In this document: positions 51,679 to 61,054 of the stretch, piece after piece
How positions within the stretch are numbered: position 1 is the stretch's first letter
Layout of the letters: each line of letters opens with the position of its first letter
From: an uncultured Bacteroidales bacterium
Lineage (GTDB): Bacteria; Bacteroidota; Bacteroidia; Bacteroidales; UBA932
Direction of reading: 5' to 3'
DNA length: 64,000 nt
Assembly (NCBI GenBank): GCA_945874155.1
Contig: CAMCFO010000013.1
Coordinates: forward strand, 1-64,000
Notes under the pieces: generated by a model
The model's input: only the letters and a program-made list of their open reading frames with translations
What the model was told of the DNA's origin: nothing
The model's database searches: none
Made by a program: the position numbers and the translations under genes

Positions 51679-52050
51679 ATGGGAACTGAAACAAAAACGG
51701 AAGAAGGCCGGAGGCTGTGTCTGGAATGTGGAGACGTGGTGCCTTACGGAAGGACAGACAAGGTGTATTGCAGTGTGAAATGCAAAAACCGTCATTATTA
51801 TGCTGAGCATATGGCGGGGCGCTATATCCGTACAAGAATCAATTCCATACTGGAAAAGAATTATTCGTTGCTGGAAGCTCTCATTGCCGGGAATATAGAC
51901 AGTGTGCTTCTGTCCGACCTGTCGGTGAAGGGCTTCAGTCCCGACTATATGACCAGTCACAGAAGCCGGAAATATTATTCTGAATGTGGATGTTACGACA
52001 TAAGGTACCGCCAGACCAGTACACGTATATATTGTATAGAGAAAGTGTGA
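51679..52050 (+). CDS. small protein with a zinc-ribbon-like motif
   Basis: A 123-residue protein starting at the ATG at 51679 (MGTETKTEEGRRL). The motif CLECGDVVPYGRTDKVYCSVKC gives two Cys pairs, typical of a short zinc ribbon such as those in DUF2116-like proteins. The rest is helical and basic. I recall such proteins as conserved in Bacteroidota but know no function. The divergent position to ssb hints at a nucleic-acid role; inference only. Confidence 0.7.
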   Translation: MGTETKTEEGRRLCLECGDVVPYGRTDKVYCSVKCKNRHYYAEHMAGRYIRTRINSILEKNYSLLEALIAGNIDSVLLSDLSVKGFSPDYMTSHRSRKYYSECGCYDIRYRQTSTRIYCIEKV

Positions 52051-52083
52051 CTTGTATGTTTTAAGAGATTATGGATTTTTTTG

Positions 52084-52091
52084 TATTTTTG
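52084..52091 (+). promoter_or_regulatory. possible -7 box of the second dcp operon
   Basis: TATTTTTG, about 68 bases before the peptidase start, followed by C. No well-placed -33 box. Confidence 0.35.
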
Positions 52092-52158
52092 CAGCTTGTG
52101 CCGGTTGTACTCGGATTTATTGTAGTGTGTGCATTAATGCATTGAAATTATGTTTATT

Positions 52159-54252
52159 ATGAAGAAATACACTTTTATTGCAGCAGCAATGCTGCCACTT
52201 ATTCTATCTTGCAAAATGGAAAATCCGCTTTTGACGGAGTCCAAGCTTCCGTTTGGAGCTCCGCAGTTTGACAAAATCAGAAATGAGCATTATATGCCTG
52301 CTTTCGAACAGGGCATTGCAGAGGCCAAGGCTGAGATTGATGCAATTGCCAATAATCCCGAAGCCCCGAGCTTTGAAAACACCATAGAGGCTATGGAATA
52401 TTCCGGGGAGACTCTCGACCGCGTTTCCTCCATTTTTTACAATCTTATGGAGGCAGATGTGAATGAGCAGATGCAGCAGATTGCCGAGGAAGTTGCTCCG
52501 ATGCTCAATGATTACTCAATGTATGTGAGTCTGAATGAGAAACTTTTCGAAAGAGTCAAGGCTGTTTATGAACAGAGGGATTCTCTCGCTCTGGAGAAGG
52601 ATCAGCTCAAGCTGCTCGAGAATACCTACAGGAGTTTCACCCGCAACGGAGCCAATCTCCAGGGGGAGGACAGGGAGAAATACAGCAGGATTTCGGAGGA
52701 GTTGTCTCTCACGACCCTCGCTTTCCAGAAAAATCTGCTTGCGGCTACGAATGCCTATGTCCTCAATATTACGGATTCCACAAAGTTGGACGGTCTGCCT
52801 GCCTATGTTGTGGACGCAGCTGCTGAAAGTGCAGCCGAAAAAGGCCTGGAAGGATGGGCATTCACTCTGGATTATCCAAGCTATTCTCCGTTTATGAAAT
52901 ACTGCAACGACAGGGAGCTTCGCCGTCAGATGTATATGGCATACGGAAGCCGTGCTGTCGGAGGTGAGTATTCCAACTGTGAGAATGTCAGCAAGATAAT
53001 TGACCTCAGGATTCAGTCTGCACAGCTTTTGGGCTACAGGACTTATGCGGATTACGCCCTTGAGGTCCGTATGGCCAAAGATGCCGGAACAGTCAACAAG
53101 TTTCTCGCCGACCTTATGAACCCGTCATTGCCTTATGCAAGAGCCGATGTGAAAATGGTCGAAGATTTCGCACGCAAAAATGGCTTTGAAGGAGACAGAC
53201 TTATGGGCTGGGATTTCTCCTATTGGTCAGAAAAACTCCAGAAAGCGGAATACGACCTGAGCGAGGAGCTTCTCAAGCCGTATTTCAAACTGGAAAACTG
53301 CATTGATGCCGTTTTCGACCTTGCCCACCGTCTCTACGGAATCAATTTCAAGGTTCGTGAAGACATTCCCGGCTATCACAAGGATGTGAAAGTCTATGAG
53401 GTCACTGATGAAGATGGCAGTCACCTTGCACTGTTCTATGCCGATTTCTTCCCACGTCCGAGCAAGAGAGGGGGTGCGTGGATGACCGAGTTCCGTGGAC
53501 AGAGCATCAAAGACGGAGTCGAGCGCAGACCTTTCATAAGCATAGTCACCAATTTCAGCAAACCGACAGCCAGCACCCCGTCCCTCATAACCCATTACGA
53601 GTTCACAACTTTTCTCCACGAATTCGGCCACGCCCTCCACGGAATGTTGGCGGAAGGCCGTTACGGTTCTCTCACCGGCACCTCAGTGGCGAGGGATTTT
53701 GTGGAACTGCCTTCCCAGATTATGGAAAATTGGGGATATGAGCCGGAATACCTCAACACCTTCGCAAAGCACTACCAGAGCGGCGAGAGCATACCGATGG
53801 AACTGATAGACAAGATTGTTGCATCCAAAAACTATCTTTCCGGCTACTCCCAGGTACGTCAGCTCCAGTTCGGATTGCTTGATATGGCTTGGCATTCATT
53901 GGAAAGCCTGCCGCAAACGGATCCCGTAAGTTTCGAGAAGGCGGCTCTCAAACCTTATGAAGTAATGCCCGGCGTGGCTGAAACTGCCATTTCTCCCGGC
54001 TTCTCGCATATTTTTGCCGGAGGCTATGCAGCAGGCTATTATTCCTACAAATGGGCAGAAGTACTGGAGGCAGATGCTTTCTCACTTTTCCAGGAGAAAG
54101 GTATTTTCAACACTGAAGTAAGCCATAGTTTCAGGGAGAATATACTCAGTCGTGGAGGTTCGGAGGATGCTGCTGTGCTCTATCGCAACTTCCGGGGTCA
54201 CGACCCTGAGCCTGAGGCGCTTATGAAAAAACTTGGACTCTCTTCAAAGTAA
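52159..54252 (+). CDS. second M3-family peptidyl-dipeptidase lipoprotein (Dcp type)
   Basis: A paralogue of the protein at 28946. The lipobox is LILSC. The zinc motif is LHEFGHALHG with H487, E488 and H491. Family features PFGAPQFDKIRNEHYMPAF at the N-terminus and FAGGYAAGYYSYKWAEVLEADAF at the C-terminus are present. I use the ATG at 52159; an ATG at 52150 adds three residues. It overlaps rlmN by one base (TAATG), so it is the first gene of a long tight operon. Confidence 0.92.
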   Translation: MKKYTFIAAAMLPLILSCKMENPLLTESKLPFGAPQFDKIRNEHYMPAFEQGIAEAKAEIDAIANNPEAPSFENTIEAMEYSGETLDRVSSIFYNLMEADVNEQMQQIAEEVAPMLNDYSMYVSLNEKLFERVKAVYEQRDSLALEKDQLKLLENTYRSFTRNGANLQGEDREKYSRISEELSLTTLAFQKNLLAATNAYVLNITDSTKLDGLPAYVVDAAAESAAEKGLEGWAFTLDYPSYSPFMKYCNDRELRRQMYMAYGSRAVGGEYSNCENVSKIIDLRIQSAQLLGYRTYADYALEVRMAKDAGTVNKFLADLMNPSLPYARADVKMVEDFARKNGFEGDRLMGWDFSYWSEKLQKAEYDLSEELLKPYFKLENCIDAVFDLAHRLYGINFKVREDIPGYHKDVKVYEVTDEDGSHLALFYADFFPRPSKRGGAWMTEFRGQSIKDGVERRPFISIVTNFSKPTASTPSLITHYEFTTFLHEFGHALHGMLAEGRYGSLTGTSVARDFVELPSQIMENWGYEPEYLNTFAKHYQSGESIPMELIDKIVASKNYLSGYSQVRQLQFGLLDMAWHSLESLPQTDPVSFEKAALKPYEVMPGVAETAISPGFSHIFAGGYAAGYYSYKWAEVLEADAFSLFQEKGIFNTEVSHSFRENILSRGGSEDAAVLYRNFRGHDPEPEALMKKLGLSSK

Positions 54253-55289
54253 TGAAAGAACGCCTCATAGGAAAGAACCTCAAGGAATTGCAGGCCCTTG
54301 TGCTCTCGCTCGGACTTCCTAAGTTCGCAGGAGCGCAGATGGCCCGCTGGCTTTATGTGAAAAAGGTGCGCAGCATTTCTGAAATGACTGACCTGTCCAA
54401 AGTGGCCAGGGCAAAACTGGAGGAATGCTGTGAGGTCGGAGTTACTGAGCCTATATCGGTGCTCACATCTGCGGATGGTACGAGAAAATACTTGTTCCCG
54501 GTGGATAACGGCAAGGAAAAATCCGCAATAGAAGCCGTTATGATTCCGGACGGGGATCGGGCCACACTCTGTGTGTCTTCGCAGTCGGGATGCCGTATGG
54601 GCTGCCACTTTTGTATGACCGGCCGTCAGGGCTTTCACGGACATCTGTCGGCGGCAGACATTATGTCGCAGTTCCTTGCGGTGGAAGAAAGCGACAGACT
54701 CACCAATACGGTGTTTATGGGTATGGGAGAACCCCTGGACAACTATGATAATGTGATGAGGGTCATAGAAATCCTCACCTCAGATTGGGGATTTGCCTGG
54801 AGTCCGAAGAGAATCACGGTTTCCACTATCGGGGTCTTGCCCAATCTCAAAAGGTATCTTGAGGAATGCCGCTGCCATTTGGCCGTCAGTCTGCACAATC
54901 CTTTTCCCGAGGAGAGGTTGTCCATTATGCCGGTGCAAAAGGCCTGGTCCGTCACTGAGGTGGTGCGTCTGATAAGGCAGTATGACTTTTCCGGCCAGCG
55001 TCGTGTAAGTTTTGAATACACTATGTTCGAGGGTTTCAACGACACTCCGAAACACGCCGATGCCCTGGTGCACCTGCTCCGTCATCTGGAATGCAGAGTG
55101 AATCTCATACGTTTCCACCAGATACCGGATTTTCCTTATAAAACTTCTTCTCCAGCGAGAATCGAAGCCTTCCGCAAACGCCTCAGCGATGCCGGAATCA
55201 CTGCAACACTGAGGGCATCCAGGGGCGAGGACATACTGGCGGCCTGCGGCTTGCTTGCCGGAGAACACGCGTCGAAAACTGAACAATGA
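54252..55289 (+). CDS. rlmN: 23S rRNA (adenine(2503)-C(2))-methyltransferase
   Basis: A radical SAM enzyme that methylates A2503 of 23S rRNA and A37 of some tRNAs. The cluster motif is CRMGCHFC. The second catalytic cysteine is in the C-terminal LAACGLLAG. The GMGEPLDNYDNV signature is clear, and the 345-residue length is normal. It starts in the last base of the dcp stop and its TGA overlaps the next ATG by four bases. Confidence 0.95.
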   Translation: MKERLIGKNLKELQALVLSLGLPKFAGAQMARWLYVKKVRSISEMTDLSKVARAKLEECCEVGVTEPISVLTSADGTRKYLFPVDNGKEKSAIEAVMIPDGDRATLCVSSQSGCRMGCHFCMTGRQGFHGHLSAADIMSQFLAVEESDRLTNTVFMGMGEPLDNYDNVMRVIEILTSDWGFAWSPKRITVSTIGVLPNLKRYLEECRCHLAVSLHNPFPEERLSIMPVQKAWSVTEVVRLIRQYDFSGQRRVSFEYTMFEGFNDTPKHADALVHLLRHLECRVNLIRFHQIPDFPYKTSSPARIEAFRKRLSDAGITATLRASRGEDILAACGLLAGEHASKTEQ

Positions 55290-57709
55290 AACGATTCCTG
55301 CGCATATTTCTGACAGTTCTGGCGGTGGCAATTCTGCCGACGCTGGATGGTTATGCCCAAAACAGTCCTCTGAGCTACCTCTACAAGAGCGTTTCCCCCG
55401 AAAGGGACAGTCTGGAGGTTCAGAAAATGCGTGCCAGGATGGATTCCATAAGGAGGCACAGGCCCACTGTTGCCCTGGTTCTCAGCGGAGGTGGAGCGAA
55501 GGGTGCTGCCCACGTGGGGGTGATGCATTACCTGGATTCTCTGAAAATCCCAGTGGATTTCGTTGTGGGCACCAGTATGGGCGGCCTTATGGGATGTATG
55601 AAAGCCTTGGGCTATACCAGTGCCCAGATGGATACGGTGGTGCGTCAGATGGACTGGACTGCAATGATCAGGGATATACTGCCACGCAACTATTCCTCTT
55701 ACAAGCAGTTGAAATACAAGGAAAGATATCAGCTTTCAATGCCTTTCTACTATGCGCAGGGCACCGGGGACAAGTCGAACGAGTCTGCCCCGAGGCTCCA
55801 TTCTGACATCAATCTCAGGGACGTGAAGTCCGGACGTGGTCTGGAGACCGTGAAGGACAATCTGCTCAGAAGCCTTCCTTCCGGTTATGTCTTCGGGCAG
55901 AATGTCTATAATCTCTTCAGCTCCCTGACCATAGGCTATCAGGACCCTATGAATTTCATTGACCTTCCGATTCCATTCGCATGCGTATCGACCGATATAG
56001 GAACGGGAAAGTCCAAGGTATGGTATGACGGGCCTCTCATTACAGCTCTCCGTTCCACTATGTCCATTCCGGGCGTTTTCACCCCTGTGCATTACGAGGA
56101 TATGGTCCTGACTGACGGAGGGATGAGGGACAATTATCCCACTGCCATAGCCAGATATGTCGGAGCGGACATAGTAATAGGTGTGGACGTGAGCGCTCCG
56201 TCCAAGGATGCTTCTTCTGTGCGCAACATAGCCGATGTGGTGTCCCTGAGTATGGATATGTTGGGAAGGGAAACCTATGAGTACAATGTGAACCTTGCGG
56301 ATGTGAACATCAGGCCCGACCTTATGGGTCTGAATATGCTCAGCTTTTCTCCGGAGAACATAGACAAACTCATACGCAACGGCTATGAGGCGGCAAGGGA
56401 ACAGGATTCCCTGCTGAATGTGGTAAAACTGCGAGTGAAGGAGGACCCTGTGGACCTTACCGGGATGCAGGCGGTAAATCTTCGCAGCTCCGCAGTGAAA
56501 ATTTCGGATGTGGAATTGAAAGGTGTGGGAGAGATAGAAGGCCGCATGCTGCGCAAGAAGTTGAATATCAATCCCGGAGACACTCTTTCATATAACAGGA
56601 TAACCGATGCCATAGCCACGGTCTATGCTACTGGAGCCTATGACTATGTCACCTATGAACTCCTTGGAAAATCCGAGCCGTACCAGTTGGCCATCAATTG
56701 CCGCAAGGGGCCTTTGCATCAGTTCGGGCTCGGTGTCAGAATGGACACGGAGGATATTCTTTCAGCAAATGTGAATGTGGGTTTCTTTGCCCGCAGACTC
56801 CAGGGTTCCACCTTGAATCTGAATGCGCTGGTGAGCCGAAATCCTTTTTTCCAGGTGCACTATTACTACGATTCCCCCTGGATGCCTACCATCAACCTCG
56901 CGGCTTCTTTCCGCTGGACTCAGGCCAAGGTATATGACGAAAAGAATTTCTGGCCGACAGTCGATTTTCTGTCTTCCCGTCAGGAATTATATGTTTCAGG
57001 TCTCAAATTGTCCAGTTTTGACATCAGGCTGGCGCTGCAGAACGATATTTTTTACGACGGCTCCCAGTATCATTTCCTGTCGGCCGTGTCAGCAGGGGAG
57101 GGGCGCAAGCCTATGCAGCATTTTGAGGATTATATGTCCCTGAGGTTCAATGCCAGTTTCGACAATATGAATGACGGTTATTTCCCTACGCGGGGTATGC
57201 AACTGAGGTTGGGATATTTGTGGAACTTTACCGATTTCAAGTCTCCGCTGACTGATTCCGGCCTGCACATTCTGACGGCTTCCGTAAAAGGAGTCCTGTC
57301 CACGGGCAAAATCTTCTCGTTCATCCCTTCCCTGAGCATCCGCTATCTTTTCGGGGACAGTGAGCCTGTGGTGTTTGCAAATGTGGTGGGCGGCTCCCTG
57401 CCGGGGCGTTATTTTGAACAGCAATTGCCTTTCGTGGGACTCCTGAGAACCACCTTCCTCGACCGCCGGTTGACTCTCGCAAGGGGGGACTTCCGCTTCA
57501 ATGTGTATGGAAACCATTATGTCACAGGCATTTTCAATTATCTGTATGCAAATTCCAGCTTTGAATACATAAAACAGGGCAAGGGCATTTTCGGAGCAGG
57601 GCTGGAATATTCTTATGACACCATAGTCGGTCCGATATCGGCCAATGTGCATTGGTCTTCTCTGACCAACAGCGTGGGTGTCTATTGCAGTTTGGGCTAT
57701 AATTTCTGA
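55286..57709 (+). CDS. patatin-like phospholipase with C-terminal outer-membrane barrel
   Basis: A signal peptide ends near GYAQ. The patatin domain (about residues 65-270) has the oxyanion loop SGGGAKGAAHVG, nucleophile S97 in GTSMG and D277 in DGG. A POTRA-like segment (VKISDVELKGVGEIEGRMLRKK) and a BamA-like barrel ending CSLGYNF follow. This is the layout of type Vd autotransporters such as PlpD and the Porphyromonas and Fusobacterium homologues. The lipase may be displayed or released. Length 807 residues. Translationally coupled to rlmN (ATGA). Confidence 0.92.
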   Translation: MKRFLRIFLTVLAVAILPTLDGYAQNSPLSYLYKSVSPERDSLEVQKMRARMDSIRRHRPTVALVLSGGGAKGAAHVGVMHYLDSLKIPVDFVVGTSMGGLMGCMKALGYTSAQMDTVVRQMDWTAMIRDILPRNYSSYKQLKYKERYQLSMPFYYAQGTGDKSNESAPRLHSDINLRDVKSGRGLETVKDNLLRSLPSGYVFGQNVYNLFSSLTIGYQDPMNFIDLPIPFACVSTDIGTGKSKVWYDGPLITALRSTMSIPGVFTPVHYEDMVLTDGGMRDNYPTAIARYVGADIVIGVDVSAPSKDASSVRNIADVVSLSMDMLGRETYEYNVNLADVNIRPDLMGLNMLSFSPENIDKLIRNGYEAAREQDSLLNVVKLRVKEDPVDLTGMQAVNLRSSAVKISDVELKGVGEIEGRMLRKKLNINPGDTLSYNRITDAIATVYATGAYDYVTYELLGKSEPYQLAINCRKGPLHQFGLGVRMDTEDILSANVNVGFFARRLQGSTLNLNALVSRNPFFQVHYYYDSPWMPTINLAASFRWTQAKVYDEKNFWPTVDFLSSRQELYVSGLKLSSFDIRLALQNDIFYDGSQYHFLSAVSAGEGRKPMQHFEDYMSLRFNASFDNMNDGYFPTRGMQLRLGYLWNFTDFKSPLTDSGLHILTASVKGVLSTGKIFSFIPSLSIRYLFGDSEPVVFANVVGGSLPGRYFEQQLPFVGLLRTTFLDRRLTLARGDFRFNVYGNHYVTGIFNYLYANSSFEYIKQGKGIFGAGLEYSYDTIVGPISANVHWSSLTNSVGVYCSLGYNF

Positions 57710-57713
57710 GGAT

Positions 57714-58190
57714 ATGGGAAAACAGGACTTCAATAAGACTCTGACAGGCTTGAGAAATCTTTGTTCCAAGCGCGAATATTGCGTGTCCGACATAAAGGAG
57801 AAGGCACTGAAGTCTCTGGAGGGGGATGGCCTCGCTGCTGCCGAGGTGGTGTCGGCCCTCATTAAGGAAGGTTTTCTGGACAATCTCCGTTATGGTGCAG
57901 CCTATGCCAGGGACAAATCTACGCTTTCGGGCTGGGGCCGGGTGAAGATAAGGTATAACCTTATGCGCAAGGGATTGAAGGATAGTGAGATAGAATATGC
58001 TCTCTCGCAGATTGACGGGGATAAGGCAGGAGCAAGGCTGGAAAAACTGATTTCGAACAGGATGAAGATCCTGAAGGGGGATCCCGAATGGAGAAATAAA
58101 CTCATACGCTTTGCCCTTGGGAGAGGCTATGAATATGATGATGTGTCAGCAGCATTGAAAAGTGTGCAGCGGGCGCACAAGGATGAGTAA
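57714..58190 (+). CDS. recX: regulatory protein RecX
   Basis: RecX binds RecA filaments and controls recombination. The 158-residue protein is built of three-helix repeats: LRNLCSKREYCVSDIKEKAL, then LIKEGFLDNLRYGAAYARDK, and GLKDSEIEYALSQID. I start at the ATG at 57714, 4 bases after the patatin stop; the longer open frame begins inside that gene. Length is normal. Confidence 0.9.
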   Translation: MGKQDFNKTLTGLRNLCSKREYCVSDIKEKALKSLEGDGLAAAEVVSALIKEGFLDNLRYGAAYARDKSTLSGWGRVKIRYNLMRKGLKDSEIEYALSQIDGDKAGARLEKLISNRMKILKGDPEWRNKLIRFALGRGYEYDDVSAALKSVQRAHKDE

Positions 58191-58214
58191 AAGCAAATAA
58201 TCAGCAAACATACT

Positions 58215-60200
58215 ATGTACAGAAACTTGACTAATGATGAAATCGCAATGCTGAAGGCTCAGGCCTGCAGTGCTGCTGATTGGAGCGAAATCCAGGTGGC
58301 GGAAGGATTCTCTGCCGAATATGTCCGCTCCGTTCGTTTTTCCGGAAAAATCCGCCTTGGTGCTTTCACCAGGGAAATTGAACTTCCCGGAGGTATGAAA
58401 AAACACACCGGTCTCTATCACGCCACTCTGCACAACGTCATCATAGGAGACGAGTGCTGCATAGAAAATGTGAAGAATTACATTGCCAACTACACAATCG
58501 GCAGCCGGTGCTATATTGAAAACGTCGATATCATCCTGACAGACTCCCTCACCTCTTTCGGAAACGGAGTTGAGGCATCGGTGCTCAATGAAACCGGAGG
58601 ACGCGAAGTGGTGATTTTCGACAGGCTCACCGCCCAGACAGCCTATATAATGGCTCTCTACCGTCATCGTCCGGAGCTCATATCCAAACTCCGCGTGCTC
58701 ATCAACCGCTATGTTCAGTCTGTTTCGTCCACTATGGGACATATTGGAAATGACGTGACCATAGTCGATGCCGGATACATAAAGAATGTGAAAATCGGAG
58801 ACTGCTGCAAGATTGAGGGAGCCTCCCGCCTGAAAAACGGCAGCCTCAACTCCAATGCAGACGCTCCTGTGCACATCGGTGTGGGAGTGATCGGTGACGA
58901 CTTCATAGTCTGCAGCGGTTCATCAGTGGAGGACGGAGTCACTTTCTCCCGCTGTTTTGTGGGACAGGCCTGTCATCTGGGACATAATTATTCCGCATCC
59001 GATTCCCTCTTTTTCAGCAACTGCCAGGGAGAGAACGGGGAGGCTTGCGCAATTTTCGCCGGTCCATTCACAGTCACTCACCACAAATCCACCCTGCTGA
59101 TTGCCGGTATGTTCTCGTTTATGAACGCCGGTTCCGGTTCCAACCAGAGCAACCATATGTACAAGTTGGGGCCTATGCATCAGGGCATTATGGAGAGGGG
59201 AGCCAAGACCACCTCGGACTCCTACATACTCTGGCCTGCCAAGGTGGGAGCTTTCTCCCTCGTTATGGGGCGTCACGTGAGCCATCAGGACACATCCAAT
59301 CTGCCTTTTTCGTATCTCATTGAGAACCACGGCACCAGTTTCATAATGCCGGGAGCCAACCTCAAGTCTGTGGGCACGATCAGGGACGCGAAGAAATGGC
59401 CTCAGCGTGACGGCAGGAAAGACCCCGACAAGTTGGATATGATAAACTACAACCTGCTCAGCCCTTACACGGTGAACAAGATGCTCAAGGCTGTTCAGAT
59501 ACTCAAGGATCTCCAGGCTACTGCCGGACCGAACTCCGAGACCTACAGCTACCAGAGCGGAGTCATAAAGAGGAGTTCCTTGCTGAAAGGTTTCAAGTAC
59601 TATGGACTCGCAATTGACAAGTTCTTAGGCAACTCTCTGATATCCAGGATTATGCAATCTTCTTTCAGCAATCTTGAGGAACTGCGCAAGGCCCTTTGTC
59701 CGGAATCCTCCACAGGTCTTCATCATTGGGTGGACCTCTCCGGTCTCATTGCACCTCGTTCCGCAGTGGAGAAACTTATGGACAGGATTCAGAACGGGGA
59801 AATCGAATCTGTTGATGCCATAACTGAAGGCTTCGCTCAGATCCACCGGAAATACTATGACTATGAGTGGACCTGGGCCTACCGCATCATCAATGAATAT
59901 TACGGTATGGACCTTTCCGAAGCCACAGTGGAACAACTTATTGGTTTGATAGAGAGGTGGAAGAGTTCGGTTGTGGAACTCGACAAGATGATTTATGACG
60001 ATGCCCGCAAGGAGTTCAGCCTCACTGCGATGACAAGTTTCGGCGCTGACGGCGGGGAAGAGAGGCGCATTGCTGATTTCGAGCAGGTGAGGGGTTCCAG
60101 CTTTGAGTCCAACTCCTTCGTGAAGTCCATACTCAACCATATCGAAATCAAGTCTGCACTTGCAACTCAGGCGAAGGAAAAACTCGAGACTATATGCTGA
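58215..60200 (+). CDS. DUF4954-family protein with left-handed beta-helix repeats
   Basis: A 661-residue cytoplasmic protein of the Bacteroidota DUF4954 family. The N-terminal part (about residues 70-350) shows hexapeptide-like repeats (NVIIGDECCIENVKNY, IGSRCYIENVDIIL, NVKIGDCCKIEGASRL), as in left-handed beta-helix acyl- and nucleotidyltransferases. The C-terminal third is helical. The reaction is unknown. The downstream kinase-like gene overlaps it by 7 bases, so a joint role in sugar phosphate or cell envelope metabolism is possible. Confidence 0.82.
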   Translation: MYRNLTNDEIAMLKAQACSAADWSEIQVAEGFSAEYVRSVRFSGKIRLGAFTREIELPGGMKKHTGLYHATLHNVIIGDECCIENVKNYIANYTIGSRCYIENVDIILTDSLTSFGNGVEASVLNETGGREVVIFDRLTAQTAYIMALYRHRPELISKLRVLINRYVQSVSSTMGHIGNDVTIVDAGYIKNVKIGDCCKIEGASRLKNGSLNSNADAPVHIGVGVIGDDFIVCSGSSVEDGVTFSRCFVGQACHLGHNYSASDSLFFSNCQGENGEACAIFAGPFTVTHHKSTLLIAGMFSFMNAGSGSNQSNHMYKLGPMHQGIMERGAKTTSDSYILWPAKVGAFSLVMGRHVSHQDTSNLPFSYLIENHGTSFIMPGANLKSVGTIRDAKKWPQRDGRKDPDKLDMINYNLLSPYTVNKMLKAVQILKDLQATAGPNSETYSYQSGVIKRSSLLKGFKYYGLAIDKFLGNSLISRIMQSSFSNLEELRKALCPESSTGLHHWVDLSGLIAPRSAVEKLMDRIQNGEIESVDAITEGFAQIHRKYYDYEWTWAYRIINEYYGMDLSEATVEQLIGLIERWKSSVVELDKMIYDDARKEFSLTAMTSFGADGGEERRIADFEQVRGSSFESNSFVKSILNHIEIKSALATQAKEKLETIC

Positions 60201-61054
60201 TTATTTCCGACTGCGGTGCCACAAAGGCCGATTGGGCCGTCATCCGGGATGGGGAAGATGTTCTGAAGTTCTCCACCTGCGGGTTCAATGCCGCAGTCGA
60301 AAACAATGCGGACAAACTCGCGTCTTCCTTGAAAAACGGGTTGGAAAGGCTTTCCGTCATTCCGGGTGCCCAGTTGAGATTGTACATTTATTGTGCAGGC
60401 GTGGTTTCCGAAACTCTGGCCTCAGAATTCCGGGCCACATTCCACGCTTTTTTCCCGGGAGCCCAAGTTGAGATTTATTCGGATATGCTCGGAGCGGCAA
60501 GGGCTGTCTGCGGGCATAATGCCGGAGTGGTGGGAATACTCGGAACTGGTTCCAATTCCTGTATTTATGACGGAAATGTAATCACCATTCAGGGAAGAGG
60601 AGGGGGTTATGTGCTTGGGGACGAGGCTTCCGGTGCCTGGTTCGGCAAACGCCTTCTCTCCGATTACATCCGCCGTCTTCTTCCCCGGGACCTGGATGAG
60701 GCTCTTGGCCGGGAATACGATATTGATTATCAGAAAATTGTACAGGGAGTCTATCGTAGTGGAGCCCCAAGCGCCTACCTTGCATCCTACTTCCCTTTTG
60801 TGCAACAGCATCGGGATAGCCCGTATATAAAGCAGCTTATGCAGGAGGGCCTGGTTCTCTATTTTGACCGGGTTCTGTCTGCTTATTGCAGGGAATTGGA
60901 GTCCCTCCCGCTTTCCTTCTGCGGTTCAGTTGCATATTTTTGTAGGGACAGAATCCTGGAATGTGCATCTGAAAGGGGCTGGAAGATAGCAACCATACTC
61001 CGGTCCCCTATAGAAGGACTTATTGATTTTCATTCATCAGGCAATGGAATTTAA
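60194..61054 (+). CDS. BadF/BadG/GlcNAc-kinase-like ATPase
   Basis: A 286-residue protein with the ASKHA fold. It opens with the phosphate-1 motif ISDCGATKADWAV. The phosphate-2 region is GILGTGSNSCIYDG, and GGGYVLGDEASGAWFG is the signature of the BadF/BcrA/GlcNAc kinase group. Substrate not certain; N-acetylglucosamine or N-acetylmuramate are plausible. It overlaps the DUF4954 gene by 7 bases and is overlapped by the next gene by 11, so all three are co-translated. Confidence 0.85.
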   Translation: MLIISDCGATKADWAVIRDGEDVLKFSTCGFNAAVENNADKLASSLKNGLERLSVIPGAQLRLYIYCAGVVSETLASEFRATFHAFFPGAQVEIYSDMLGAARAVCGHNAGVVGILGTGSNSCIYDGNVITIQGRGGGYVLGDEASGAWFGKRLLSDYIRRLLPRDLDEALGREYDIDYQKIVQGVYRSGAPSAYLASYFPFVQQHRDSPYIKQLMQEGLVLYFDRVLSAYCRELESLPLSFCGSVAYFCRDRILECASERGWKIATILRSPIEGLIDFHSSGNGI

